Below, one piece after another: positions 7,173 through 15,675 of a DNA stretch of 49,004 bases. Position numbers and translations under genes: made by a program. How positions within the stretch are numbered: position 1 is the stretch's first letter; each line of letters starts with the position of its first letter. The DNA comes from an uncultured Oscillospiraceae bacterium (GTDB lineage: Bacteria > Bacillota > Clostridia > Oscillospirales > Ruminococcaceae): NCBI GenBank assembly GCA_949737515.1, contig CATJCP010000438.1, positions 1-49,004 on the forward strand, given 5' to 3'. Under the pieces are notes generated by a model that searched no databases, was not told the DNA's origin, and saw nothing but the letters and a program-made list of their open reading frames with translations.

Positions 7173-7445
7173 ATGGCACAAAGTGTAAACATCAATTTCC
7201 GAATGGATGAACAACTCAAACGAAATGTAGAAGAAATTTGCCAGCGGATGGGAATGAATTTGACAACGCTGCTGACCATCTGCTGCCGGAAAGTTGAGCA
7301 GGAACGCCGAATTCCGTTTGAAATAACAGCCGACGCAGACCCGTTTTATTCAGAAAGCAATATCCGCTATCTGAAAAGCAAGTTGGACGCATTGAACGCC
7401 GGTACGCATCCGCTGGAAGAACATGAACTAATGGAAGAGGAGTAA
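7173..7445 (+). CDS. relB: RelB/DinJ family antitoxin
   Basis: A 90-residue antitoxin. It has a ribbon-helix-helix N-terminus (VNINFRMDEQLKRNVEEICQRMGMNLTTLLTICCRKVEQERRIPFEI, quoted across several segments) and an acidic C-terminal tail (PLEEHELMEEE). The phrase RIPFEI followed by PFYSESNIRYL is characteristic of DinJ-type RelB proteins. The N-terminus should dimerise and bind the inverted-repeat operator, and the C-terminal part should wrap the toxin. An excellent SD (AAGGAGGTG) drives it. It lies one base upstream of the yoeB start, the usual tight antitoxin-toxin coupling. Because the toxin is frameshifted, the antitoxin may now act mainly as an orphan autorepressor or as protection against related toxins; that is inference. 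Confidence 0.88.
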   Translation: MAQSVNINFRMDEQLKRNVEEICQRMGMNLTTLLTICCRKVEQERRIPFEITADADPFYSESNIRYLKSKLDALNAGTHPLEEHELMEEE

Positions 7446-7446
7446 C

Positions 7447-7711
7447 ATGGGCAGATCAATACAGTGGGACAGCGACGCATGGGAAGACTACTGCGAATGG
7501 CAGAAAGATAAAGCAACTTTAAAGCGCATCAACGCCCTTATCAAAGATGTCAGGCGGGCTCCATTTGAAGGTATTGGCAAACCGGAACCTTTAAAGAAAG
7601 AATGATCTATCCGGCTTATGGAGCCGCCGTATCAATGGCACAGACCGGCTGACATACAAAATCATAGAAGACGTCATTGTGATTCTTGCGTGTAAGGGGC
7701 ATTATGTTTAA
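7447..7711 (+). pseudogene. yoeB: YoeB/Txe-family toxin, interrupted by a one-base frameshift
   Basis: The first frame encodes MGRSIQWDSDAWEDYCEWQ..RRAPFEGIGKPEPLKKE and stops at TGA (7603-7605), 52 residues. The next base-shifted frame then continues DLSGLWSRRINGTDRL..IIEDVIVILACKGHYV to TAA at 7709-7711. Together they make an 87-residue YoeB, which fits the family's roughly 84 residues. The residues matching the YoeB ribosome-dependent mRNA interferase active site (Glu in PFEGIG, Arg in WSRRI, His in the C-terminal HY) are all present, but split across frames. Restoring the frame needs one base removed, or a +1 ribosomal shift near GAA TGA T. The SD GAGGAG overlaps the relB end. The neighbourhood is not a homopolymer, so a true mutation or programmed shift is as likely as a sequencing error. 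Confidence 0.85.
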
Positions 7712-7768
7712 ATCAAAATGGAAGAAATTTTCCTATATTCCCGAGCTATAAAAAATGGGAACGAGGTT

Positions 7769-7790
7769 GTCTTGTAAACGAGACTTTTTT
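7769..7790 (+). terminator. Probable terminator after the toxin-antitoxin locus
   Basis: GTCTTG (7769-7774) pairs with CGAGAC (7779-7784) with one G-T wobble, a four-base loop and then six T. The stem is short but ideally placed between yoeB and the proB promoter. Confidence 0.55.
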
Positions 7791-7791
7791 G

Positions 7792-7820
7792 TTGAGTATT
7801 ATCCGTTTCTCTGTTATAAT
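7792..7820 (+). promoter_or_regulatory. Promoter of proBA
   Basis: TTGAGT (7792-7797), 17-base spacer, perfect TATAAT (7815-7820). A leader of about 70 bases precedes proB; no T-box or riboswitch signature was recognised in it. Confidence 0.7.
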
Positions 7821-7895
7821 GATGGATGACGTCTTTGGATAACGGGGACTGCACATTATTCTCAATGTAAACGCTTGATGGAGGATATGATAATC

Positions 7896-8723
7896 ATGAA
7901 TTGTTTCCAAAATGCCCGGCGCATTGTCGTTAAAATCGGGAGCTCCACCCTCACCCATAAATCGGGACATATCAATATACGCCGGATGGAGCAGATTGTC
8001 AAGGTGCTGTCAGATATCCGCAATTCCGGCAAAGAGGTGATCCTTGTCTCCTCCGGCGCCATAGCCGTGGGGGTGGGAAAGCTGGGACTGCGGGAGCGTC
8101 CGTCGGATACAGCCTCCAAACAGGCGGCAGCGGCGGTGGGACAGTGTGAGCTGATGTATCTGTACGACAAGATGTTTGCGGAATACAACCACAATGTCTC
8201 CCAGGTCCTAATGACAAGGGATATTATTGAAAGCGAGCAGAGGAAGCAGAACGCTGTGAACGCCTTCCGCCGGCTGATTGATTTTGGCACCATACCCATT
8301 GTAAACGAAAACGACACAGTGGCGGTAGAGGAGATTGAGTTCGGCGACAACGACACCCTGTCGGCTGTGGTGGCCAAGCTGACCTGCGCAGACGTGCTGG
8401 TGCTGATGTCGGATATTGACGGCCTGTATTCTGGCAATCCCAGAACCGATCCCGCTGCAACGCTTATTCCGCGAGTGGAGAAGATTGACCAAACCATTGA
8501 ATCCATTGCCCAGGGGGCGGGGAGCTCCCGGGGGACCGGCGGAATGATCACCAAAATTCATGCCGCCCGCCTGGCCACAGAAGCGGGGATTGATATGGCG
8601 ATTATCAATGGGGAACAGCCCCAGCAGCTGTATCAGCTGTTTGATGGGGAAGGGGTGGGGACCCACTTTGTAGCGGTCCCCAATTGCGGGGAAAGTGCCC
8701 ATGATGGTTCAGATAGGGAATAA
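7896..8723 (+). CDS. proB: Glutamate 5-kinase
   Basis: This enzyme catalyses the first step of proline synthesis, ATP-dependent phosphorylation of L-glutamate to gamma-glutamyl phosphate. The 275-residue amino-acid-kinase fold shows RIVVKIGSSTLTHK (phosphate-binding Lys), LVSSGAIAVGVGKL, IVNENDTVAVEEIEFGDNDTLSAVVA (substrate site), VLMSDIDGLYSGNPR and RGTGGMITKIHAA. It ends after the kinase domain and lacks the C-terminal PUA domain found in many longer homologues such as the E. coli enzyme. The ATG at 7896 has GGAGG (7880-7884) 11 bases away; upstream in-frame ATGs at 7878 and 7887 overlap or crowd that SD. It is followed 11 bases later by proA, so the two form an operon; a proC for the last step is not in the window. 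Confidence 0.93.
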   Translation: MNCFQNARRIVVKIGSSTLTHKSGHINIRRMEQIVKVLSDIRNSGKEVILVSSGAIAVGVGKLGLRERPSDTASKQAAAAVGQCELMYLYDKMFAEYNHNVSQVLMTRDIIESEQRKQNAVNAFRRLIDFGTIPIVNENDTVAVEEIEFGDNDTLSAVVAKLTCADVLVLMSDIDGLYSGNPRTDPAATLIPRVEKIDQTIESIAQGAGSSRGTGGMITKIHAARLATEAGIDMAIINGEQPQQLYQLFDGEGVGTHFVAVPNCGESAHDGSDRE

Positions 8724-8734
8724 AGGAGGTTTAT

Positions 8735-9988
8735 ATGGCCATGACCCAGTTACAGGAAATGGGGCGGAGGGCAAAGGAGGCATCCCGGAGCCTTGGCGCC
8801 ATGTCTTCCCAAAGGAAAAACGAGGCCCTTGGCGCCATCGCGGCCCGTTTGGAAGCTGAGGCGGAATCGATTTTGGAAGCCAACCGGTTGGACATGGAAG
8901 CAGCCAAGTTGGCTGGTATGAGCCCTTCTTTACAGGACCGGCTTTTGCTGACAGAGGAACGGATCTATGCCATAGCCCGGTCGGTACGGGAGGTGGCAAG
9001 GTTTCCGGACCCGGTGGGGAAGGTGCTGAGCGGCGGCGTCAATCCCAACGGGATGCGGGTTCGCAAGGTGTCGGTGCCCTTGGGGGTTGTGGGGATGATC
9101 TTTGAGGCGCGGCCCAATGTCACAGTGGACAGCGCTGTTCTGTGCCTGAAATCCTCCAACGCCTGTATCCTGCGGGGCGGGAAGGAGGCCATTCGCACCG
9201 CCACAAGGCTGGAGGAGGTTATGCGGAGCGCGTTGGAGCAGGCCGGCGTTCCCGCCGACTGTATTCAGCTGGTAAAGGACATTTCCCGGAATTCCGCCGC
9301 GGAGATGATGCGGCTGAACCAGTACCTGGACGTCCTGATCCCAAGGGGTGGGGCTGGGCTGATCCGCTCTGTGGTGGAAAACGCCACCGTCCCTGTAATT
9401 GAGACTGGTACGGGGAACTGTCATGTTTATGTGGACGCCTCCGCTGATCTGGAAATGGCCTGCAGGATTGTGGACAATGCAAAGACGTCCCGGCCCTCTG
9501 TCTGCAATGCCATTGAAAATGTGCTGATTCATCGGGACGTGGCGGAGATGTTTCTCCCCATGATGAAAAAAGCCCTGGATCAACATCAGGTCCAGCTGCG
9601 GGGATGCCCGGAAACGGTCCGGATTTTGGGGGACTGCGTCATCCCTGCGTCTCCAGAGGATTATGATACGGAATTTCTGGATTATATCCTTGCTGTAAAG
9701 ATTGTGGGCTCTGCAAAGGAGGCTATAGAGCACATCAACCTCCATGGGACCGGACACAGCGAGTGTATTGTGACAAGGGACTATGAAAACAGCCAGAGGT
9801 TTGTCAGCGAGGTGGATGCGGCGGCAGTCTACGTCAACGCTTCAACTCGGTTTACTGACGGCGGAGAATTTGGCTTGGGGGCGGAGATAGGCATTTCGAC
9901 CCAGAAGCTCCATGCCAGAGGCCCTATGGGGGTGGAGGAGCTCACTTCTTATAAGTATATTGTAGAGGGTGACGGGCAGATTCGCTGA
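8735..9988 (+). CDS. proA: Glutamate-5-semialdehyde dehydrogenase (gamma-glutamyl phosphate reductase)
   Basis: This enzyme reduces gamma-glutamyl phosphate with NADPH to glutamate-5-semialdehyde, which cyclises to pyrroline-5-carboxylate. At 417 residues it is the standard length for ProA. Seen motifs are LGVVGMIFEARPNVTVDSAVLCLKS (start of the cofactor domain), ACILRGGKEAIRT, DVLIPRGGAGLIR, PVIETGTGNCHVYVD, the catalytic Cys in RPSVCNAIENVLIH, and C-terminal VNASTRFTDGGEFGLGAEIGIS. AAAGGAGG precedes the ATG at ideal spacing. It overlaps nothing functional downstream; the next real gene begins at 10047. Confidence 0.95.
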   Translation: MAMTQLQEMGRRAKEASRSLGAMSSQRKNEALGAIAARLEAEAESILEANRLDMEAAKLAGMSPSLQDRLLLTEERIYAIARSVREVARFPDPVGKVLSGGVNPNGMRVRKVSVPLGVVGMIFEARPNVTVDSAVLCLKSSNACILRGGKEAIRTATRLEEVMRSALEQAGVPADCIQLVKDISRNSAAEMMRLNQYLDVLIPRGGAGLIRSVVENATVPVIETGTGNCHVYVDASADLEMACRIVDNAKTSRPSVCNAIENVLIHRDVAEMFLPMMKKALDQHQVQLRGCPETVRILGDCVIPASPEDYDTEFLDYILAVKIVGSAKEAIEHINLHGTGHSECIVTRDYENSQRFVSEVDAAAVYVNASTRFTDGGEFGLGAEIGISTQKLHARGPMGVEELTSYKYIVEGDGQIR

Positions 9989-10046
9989 GCCCTATTGCCT
10001 TAGCACTGTCTCAAACCTTTTATGTCAGAAAGGCGGAATCAATCCC

Positions 10047-10775
10047 ATGGCAAAAACAAAAAAAGAAATCTGGACAGCGGTCCTGGGCAGCGTGATCCTG
10101 CTGTTGGCTGCTGTGGGCGCTGTATTTCTGGTTTCCTCCGCTGTCCATGCAGTGCGGAATCTTTGGAGCAATTCCAGCCAAAGGGAGGAGCTGGAAAGCG
10201 TTTTGCTCCCTGTTTTGATGTTCGACCCCGCGCCGTTTGACTCCCTGGATACAGCCGACCCAATCATGCTTCTCCAGTCCTCCATATGGGCGGCGGTTTT
10301 AAGCGATACCAGCGGGAAGTATACCATTGAACTGGGTCAATCCCTGAATGTGGCGGAAACAGATGTGGACGCCGCTGCTGCCAAGCTGTTTGGCCCGGAC
10401 GTAAAGCTGACCCATCAGACCTTTGGGGAACTGGACCAGAGCTATTACTACAACGAGGCGGGACACGCCTACTACATCCCCTTGTACTCCCAGGTTGGGG
10501 TATACGTCCCTAGGGTGGAGGAGATTCAAAAGGGGGAAAATGACCTGTACACCCTGACGGTGGGTTATGTTGCCCCGGGCAATGGGGTCACAGTTTCCCT
10601 GGATGTAACTGCAAACGAGCCGGATAAATATATGTTTTACGATGTAAAATATAACCGGGATAAGGAATATTATTATATCACGGCGATCCGGAACCTGTCC
10701 CGCTTGGAGGGGACGGAGTTCCACAGCAATTTGTCCTCCGGCAGCCAGCCCCAGGCGAACGAGTCGGGGCAATAG
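10047..10775 (+). CDS. Hypothetical membrane-anchored protein
   Basis: A 242-residue protein that I do not recognise. It begins MAKTKKEIW, followed by one strong hydrophobic segment (about residues 9-30, AVLGSVILLLAAVGAVFLVSS), then a soluble extracytoplasmic part. The basic N-terminus and single helix suggest an N-in anchor or uncleaved signal; there is no lipobox. The soluble part has a mixed alpha/beta look with tyrosine-rich stretches (DQSYYYNEAGHAYYIPLYSQVGVYVPR) and a Ser/Gln/Asn-rich end, and no catalytic motif. The start at 10047 is chosen for AAAGGCGG about ten bases upstream. Located between proA and an rRNA methyltransferase on the same strand, it may be cotranscribed with them, but context gives no functional hint. 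Confidence 0.6.
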   Translation: MAKTKKEIWTAVLGSVILLLAAVGAVFLVSSAVHAVRNLWSNSSQREELESVLLPVLMFDPAPFDSLDTADPIMLLQSSIWAAVLSDTSGKYTIELGQSLNVAETDVDAAAAKLFGPDVKLTHQTFGELDQSYYYNEAGHAYYIPLYSQVGVYVPRVEEIQKGENDLYTLTVGYVAPGNGVTVSLDVTANEPDKYMFYDVKYNRDKEYYYITAIRNLSRLEGTEFHSNLSSGSQPQANESGQ

Positions 10776-10852
10776 GCCAAATCCCAGGGGATGCCACATG
10801 TCATAATATATTTCAGGCGGCTGCAGGAGAAGGCGGCAGAAGGGGAACTATC

Positions 10853-12223
10853 ATGGTCCAACAACTGGAAAAAAATCAGATCATACCTTTGGAGATCACA
10901 GGGCTGACCAGCGAGGGAAACGGTGTGGGCCATTATGGGCCGGACCGTTTCGCGTTTTTTGTCCCCAATACCGCCCCTGGTGACCGGGCTCAGGTAAGGG
11001 TTGTCAAGCTGTTGAAAAATTATGGGTATGGACGCCTGGAACAGCTGGATAAGCCCTCGGAAGACAGGATTTCCTCCAGCTGCCCTGTCTCAGGGCAATG
11101 CGGCGGATGTTCTCTGCGTCATATTTCCTATGAAGCGGAATGCAGAATTAAAAATGGATGGATTCAGGATTCCCTGAGGCGTCTGGGGGGCTTTCAGATT
11201 TCTATGGAGCCCTTTCAGCCCTCCCCTGATCCGGACCGGTACAGGAACAAGGCCCAGTACCCTGTAGGACGGGATGAAAACGGGAGGATTCAGATTGGGT
11301 TTTACGCGAAACGCTCCCATCGGATTGTGGACAGCGGAGGGTGCCTGCTCCATCCCCCGGTTTTTTCAGAGATTGCCCAGGCGGTGGGGGAATTTTTGAC
11401 AGGACATAAAATTGAACCTTATGATGAGGCCTCTGGGAGGGGGCTGGTACGCCACCTTTACATCAGGATGGGGAAGATTTCCGGGGAAATCATGGTGTGT
11501 CTGGCTGTCAACGGCGAGACGCTGCCTCATGCAAAGGGATTTGTCCAGGAACTGACCAGTAAATTTCCCATGGTTTCCAGTGTTGTCCTCAATGTCAACC
11601 GGAAAAAGGGGAATGTTATTTTAGGGGATCGCTGCGTTACGCTCTGGGGAAAGGATGCCATCCGGGATGTGTTGGCAGGCGTGGAGGTGGAGCTTTCACC
11701 CCTGTCCTTTTATCAAGTCAACCATGATTCGGCGGAAAAGCTGTATCAAATCGCAGGGGAGTACGCAGGCCTATCCGGCGGGGAGGTTCTGCTGGACCTG
11801 TACTGTGGAGCGGGCACCATTGGGCTTTCTATGGCAGGCCGGTGCGGAAGGCTTATTGGCGTAGAGGTAATTCCGGAGGCAGTGGAAAACGCCAGGGAAA
11901 ACGCCAGACGCAGCGGCGCGCATAACGCGGAATTCCTCTGCGGCGATGCGGACCAGGCAGCGGCTCAGCTGGCGGAGAAGGGGATACGCCCGGACGTGGT
12001 TGTTTTAGACCCTCCCCGGAAGGGCTGCGGGGCGGCGACCTTGGAGGCGGTGGCGTCAATGTCGCCGGAAAGGATTGTTATGGTCTCCTGCAATCCTGCC
12101 ACTATGGCAAGAGACTGCAGGCTGCTTGAGGAAAAGGGGTACCGGATGACGCGGATAAGGGGCGTAGATATGTTCCCTAGAACGGGACATGTGGAGACGG
12201 TTGTACTGATGATAAAGAAATAG
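10853..12223 (+). CDS. rlmD: 23S rRNA (uracil-5-)-methyltransferase, RlmD/RlmCD (RumA) family
   Basis: This SAM-dependent enzyme makes 5-methyluridine in RNA. The 456-residue protein starts with a TRAM-type beta domain (about residues 8-65). An iron-sulphur cysteine cluster follows (Cys77, Cys83 and Cys86 in CPVSGQCGGC, plus a later Cys in GGCLLH). The methyltransferase domain shows LLDLYCGAGTIGLSMA (SAM site), VVLDPPRKGC and VSCNPATMARD, which holds the catalytic Cys. In Gram-positives a single enzyme of this family may modify both U747 and U1939 of 23S rRNA, so the target is left open; a tRNA TrmA-like role is less likely given the cluster and TRAM domain. The SD is unremarkable. A separate gene starts 20 bases downstream. 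Confidence 0.9.
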   Translation: MVQQLEKNQIIPLEITGLTSEGNGVGHYGPDRFAFFVPNTAPGDRAQVRVVKLLKNYGYGRLEQLDKPSEDRISSSCPVSGQCGGCSLRHISYEAECRIKNGWIQDSLRRLGGFQISMEPFQPSPDPDRYRNKAQYPVGRDENGRIQIGFYAKRSHRIVDSGGCLLHPPVFSEIAQAVGEFLTGHKIEPYDEASGRGLVRHLYIRMGKISGEIMVCLAVNGETLPHAKGFVQELTSKFPMVSSVVLNVNRKKGNVILGDRCVTLWGKDAIRDVLAGVEVELSPLSFYQVNHDSAEKLYQIAGEYAGLSGGEVLLDLYCGAGTIGLSMAGRCGRLIGVEVIPEAVENARENARRSGAHNAEFLCGDADQAAAQLAEKGIRPDVVVLDPPRKGCGAATLEAVASMSPERIVMVSCNPATMARDCRLLEEKGYRMTRIRGVDMFPRTGHVETVVLMIKK

Positions 12224-12242
12224 CGAAGAGAGGTTAGAAGAC

Positions 12243-14228
12243 TTGAGTGTAAAAAAGAAATGGTTGGTGTTCTTTATTGCAGTGTGTGTTGCTTTGTTAT
12301 CGACGGGCTGCCAGAAGAACAATGACGAGCAGCTGCTGCGGGATGACTTTTACGAATATATCAACCAGGACCTCCTGTCCATGATTGAGCTTTCCGAAAG
12401 AGACGCCTCCTGGAATTGGTTCACAGAGGTCAGCGCTGCAACACGAAATGATCTGAATGACATCATTGTGGAGCTGGCAGAGGATAAAAACACCTATGAA
12501 AAGGGAAGCTCCGAGCAGAAGATAAAAGACCTATATGAGTGCATTTCCAACACGGAGAACCGGAACCAAACAGGGCTGGGTCCTCTTCAGCCCCATTTGG
12601 ACAGCATTCGGAGCGCGGAAAATATAGAGGAATATGTGGACGCCTTAGCGAAGCTGTCGGCTGAATTTGGGTTCAGCAGCATTGTGGGCGGATATAGCAT
12701 CATGCAGGATAAATTGGACTCCAACGAGTATGCCGTATACCTGACGTATGCGGATACTTTGATCGGCAAGGAGTATGTGGAAGGTGAAAATACCGGGGAA
12801 TACATGGATTTGTACCTGGAATATATCCGGGATATGCTCAGGGAATATGGCATGACGGACAGCGAAGCGGCCCAGAGCGCCAGTTCCATTGAAAGACTCC
12901 TGCGGGATATCTGCGCCTCTACCCTAACAACAGAGCAGCTGTACGATCCGTCCCTCACCTATAACTCCTTTACCCAGCAGCAACTCCAGGAGCTTTACAC
13001 CAATGTGGATATCCCCAAGATGCTGGAAACCTTAAAGGTGGACGGACAGGACAAATATATTGTCATGGATCTGGAACAGGCGAAAAAGATCAACTCGCTG
13101 TTGGTGGAAGAGAACCTTCAGGCGTTAAAGGATTACTCTACCTTTGTAATGCTGAATGATACGGCCCAATACGCGGGGACCGCTTTCTACGAGCTTCAAA
13201 GTGATATGCAAAACGCGTTGTACGGCATCACCCAGAGGTGGGAGGATGAGACGGTATGGCAGAAAATGACTCAGGATATGCTCCCCTGGGACTTTGGCAT
13301 GATCTATGTAAAGGATCACTTTTCCGCTGATGATAAAGAGGAAGTGGAAGAAATGATCCATAGGATTCTGGAGGAGTACGAAACGATCCTGAACCGTCAG
13401 GAGTGGATGAGCGAGGCCACAAGGCAGAAAGCTGTCCGGAAGCTGGAGACCATGGCGATCAAGATCGGATATCCGGACCAGTGGCCGGCTGCCAAGGACA
13501 TGATGCAGGTGACCCCTATATCCGAGGGGGGAAGCCTTCTTTCCAACCTGTTGGTGAGTATGAATGTGGCCATTGAGGACAGCCTGAGCAAGCTGGGGAC
13601 AGAGGTGGACCGTTCAGAATGGGACATTTCCCCCCAGACGGTCAATGCAATGTACGATCCGCTGAACAATGAGATCATTTTCCCGGCCGGGATTTTGCGG
13701 GAACCCTTTTACAGCAGCGAATACAGCCAGGGGGCAAATTGGGGCGGGATCGGCTATATCATTGCCCATGAGGTGAGCCATGCCTTTGATTCCAGCGGCG
13801 CGTTGTACGACGAATACGGCAACTACAATGAGTGGTGGACTGACGAGGAATTTGAAAAATACGCAGAAATGGCGGAATCCATTGTGGATTATTACTCCGG
13901 CTATGAAGTAGGAGGGATGAAGGTAAACGGGGAGCTTACCCTAATGGAAAACATCGCGGACCTTGGGGCCATGGCCTGTGTCACCTCTATCCTCGAGGGC
14001 GATGCCAGGGCCTTGGACGACGCATTCCAGCAGATGGCCTTTAACTGGGCCTCTAAAAGCACCGACAGCTTTGCGCTGTATTCCCTGAATACAGACACTC
14101 ACTCCCCCGATAAGGTGCGGGTAAACGCGGTGCTCAGCTCCTGTGACAGCTTTTATGAGGTATACAAGATCAGAAAGTCAGATGGGATGTATGTTGCCCC
14201 GGAGAACCGGGTGGGGATCTGGCAGTAG
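12243..14228 (+). CDS. M13 (neprilysin-like) metallopeptidase lipoprotein
   Basis: This zinc endopeptidase is predicted to be anchored outside the cytoplasmic membrane. The 661-residue protein begins at TTG with a short lipoprotein signal ending LLSTGC (lipobox Cys22), then the M13 N-terminal helical domain. The catalytic region has NAMYDPLNNEIIFPAG, the zinc motif HEVSH (His509, Glu510, His513) and the third ligand Glu569 in ENIADLGAM, 60 residues downstream as in PepO/neprilysin. The common ENIADxGG motif is slightly altered at the end. No ATG occurs in the signal region, so the TTG is accepted; AGAGAGG lies about nine bases upstream. Homologues cleave peptides of up to about 30 residues; substrate unknown here. 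No terminator was found after it. Confidence 0.88.
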   Translation: MSVKKKWLVFFIAVCVALLSTGCQKNNDEQLLRDDFYEYINQDLLSMIELSERDASWNWFTEVSAATRNDLNDIIVELAEDKNTYEKGSSEQKIKDLYECISNTENRNQTGLGPLQPHLDSIRSAENIEEYVDALAKLSAEFGFSSIVGGYSIMQDKLDSNEYAVYLTYADTLIGKEYVEGENTGEYMDLYLEYIRDMLREYGMTDSEAAQSASSIERLLRDICASTLTTEQLYDPSLTYNSFTQQQLQELYTNVDIPKMLETLKVDGQDKYIVMDLEQAKKINSLLVEENLQALKDYSTFVMLNDTAQYAGTAFYELQSDMQNALYGITQRWEDETVWQKMTQDMLPWDFGMIYVKDHFSADDKEEVEEMIHRILEEYETILNRQEWMSEATRQKAVRKLETMAIKIGYPDQWPAAKDMMQVTPISEGGSLLSNLLVSMNVAIEDSLSKLGTEVDRSEWDISPQTVNAMYDPLNNEIIFPAGILREPFYSSEYSQGANWGGIGYIIAHEVSHAFDSSGALYDEYGNYNEWWTDEEFEKYAEMAESIVDYYSGYEVGGMKVNGELTLMENIADLGAMACVTSILEGDARALDDAFQQMAFNWASKSTDSFALYSLNTDTHSPDKVRVNAVLSSCDSFYEVYKIRKSDGMYVAPENRVGIWQ

Positions 14229-14314
14229 CGGGATCCAGGATCCTTCACAATCCGTAGCTGAACCGGAGAAATGGAAAACATTTTTACAAGGGCCGGTAAA
14301 AGTCAAGCAGACGC

Positions 14315-14343
14315 TACACATCTTGTGCTTTTTATGGTATACT
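14315..14343 (+). promoter_or_regulatory. Extended -10 promoter before DUF951-prfA
   Basis: TATACT (14338-14343) is preceded by TGG (extended -10). A weak -35 TACACA (14315-14320) lies at 17 bases. It would drive the DUF951-prfA-sua5-coaE housekeeping cluster. Confidence 0.55.
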
Positions 14344-14375
14344 AATCCAATCAGGAAGGGGAGGAGCGGAAGACA

Positions 14376-14567
14376 ATGGACGTACAGGTAGGAGATATCC
14401 TTACCATGAAAAAGCCGCATCCCTGCGGTGGAAATCAATTTGAGGTATTACGGGTTGGAATGGATTTTAAGATCCGCTGTGCCACCTGCGGCCATGAGAT
14501 CATGTCGCCCAGATCTAAGGTAGAAAAGCGGATCAAGAAGCTCCAGCGCCGGGGGGAGGAGGTTTGA
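14376..14567 (+). CDS. DUF951 family small protein
   Basis: This 63-residue protein matches the DUF951 (YyzM-like) pattern: [31 protein letters not shown] followed by a second CxxC (quoted in part). The pairs CGG and CATCGH give a four-residue Cys/His arrangement that could bind zinc, and the C-terminus is strongly basic ([10 protein letters not shown]). The function of the family is not established; a nucleic-acid or ribosome-associated role is often guessed from the basic tail. It has a strong SD (GGGGAGGAG) and ends four bases before prfA, so the two are almost certainly cotranscribed and translationally linked. Confidence 0.85.
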   Translation: MDVQVGDILTMKKPHPCGGNQFEVLRVGMDFKIRCATCGHEIMSPRSKVEKRIKKLQRRGEEV

Positions 14568-14571
14568 ACCA

Positions 14572-15642
14572 ATGTTGGATAAATTAAAGGATGTTGAAAA
14601 CCGGTACCAGGAGATCAGCCTCAAGCTGACTGATCCCTCAGTGATCGCGGATAACGGGCAGTACCGGGACCTGATGCGGGAATATAAGAATTTGACGCCC
14701 ATTGTGGAGAAATATCAGGAGTACCGAAGGGCCAGCGAAGCCCTCGAGGAAGCCAAGGAGCTGTTGGCAGAGGGCGGTCTTGACCGGGAGCTCCACGAAA
14801 TGGCTCAGGAACAGCTTGCCTCCTCCAAGGAGGACGCGGAGCGCTGTGCGGAGGAGCTGAAAATCCTCCTGCTCCCCCGGGACCCCAACGACGAGAAAAA
14901 TGTCATTGTGGAGATCCGCGGAGGGGCGGGCGGAGAGGAAGCGGCTCTGTTTGCCGGTTCCCTATACCGGATGTACAGTATGTACGCAGAGGGCCGGGGC
15001 TGGAAGCCGGAGGTCCTCAATGCCAACGAGACGGAGCTGGGGGGCTATAAGGAGATCAGCTTCTCCATTGACGGGGAGGGGGCGTATTCCCGGCTGAAAT
15101 TTGAGAGCGGTGTCCATCGGGTTCAGCGGGTCCCGGAGACGGAGTCGGCGGGGCGGGGCCACACCTCCACTGTGACGGTGGCCATCCTGCCGGAGGTGGA
15201 GGAGGTGGAGGTGGACATCAATCCCGGAGACCTCCAAATCGATACCTTCCGCTCCAGCGGCGCGGGGGGCCAGCATATCAACAAGACAGAATCCGCCATA
15301 CGCATCACCCACCTTCCCACAGGGATCGTGGTGGAATGCCAGGACGAGCGCAGCCAATACAAGAACAAGGACAAGGCCATGAAGATACTCCGTTCCCGCC
15401 TCTATGAGATCAAGCAGCGGGAACAGGATGAGAAGATCGCCAGCCAGCGGAAGTCCCAGGTGGGGACTGGGGACCGGTCTGAACGGATCCGCACCTACAA
15501 CTTCCCCCAGGGCCGGCTGACCGACCACCGCATTGGCCTGACCATCTACCGGCTGGACAGCGTCATGAACGGGGATCTGGACGAGGTGATCGACGCGCTG
15601 ATCACCTACGACCAGGCGGAGAAGCTGAAATCCCAGGCATGA
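14572..15642 (+). CDS. prfA: Peptide chain release factor 1
   Basis: RF1 recognises UAA and UAG stop codons and triggers peptide release. At 356 residues it has the usual length. The codon-recognition tripeptide position reads PET in [18 protein letters not shown], the place of the RF1 PxT motif rather than RF2 SPF. The peptidyl-transfer GGQ is at residues 232-234 ([20 protein letters not shown]). The C-terminus carries the conserved [16 protein letters not shown]. The SD GGGGGAGGAGG lies just upstream. In many bacteria prmC (RF1 methyltransferase) follows; here the next gene is sua5, so prmC must be elsewhere if present. Confidence 0.96.
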   Translation: MLDKLKDVENRYQEISLKLTDPSVIADNGQYRDLMREYKNLTPIVEKYQEYRRASEALEEAKELLAEGGLDRELHEMAQEQLASSKEDAERCAEELKILLLPRDPNDEKNVIVEIRGGAGGEEAALFAGSLYRMYSMYAEGRGWKPEVLNANETELGGYKEISFSIDGEGAYSRLKFESGVHRVQRVPETESAGRGHTSTVTVAILPEVEEVEVDINPGDLQIDTFRSSGAGGQHINKTESAIRITHLPTGIVVECQDERSQYKNKDKAMKILRSRLYEIKQREQDEKIASQRKSQVGTGDRSERIRTYNFPQGRLTDHRIGLTIYRLDSVMNGDLDEVIDALITYDQAEKLKSQA

Positions 15643-15675
15643 CAGTCCTGCTGCAATATAACAGAGGTGTTTAAT

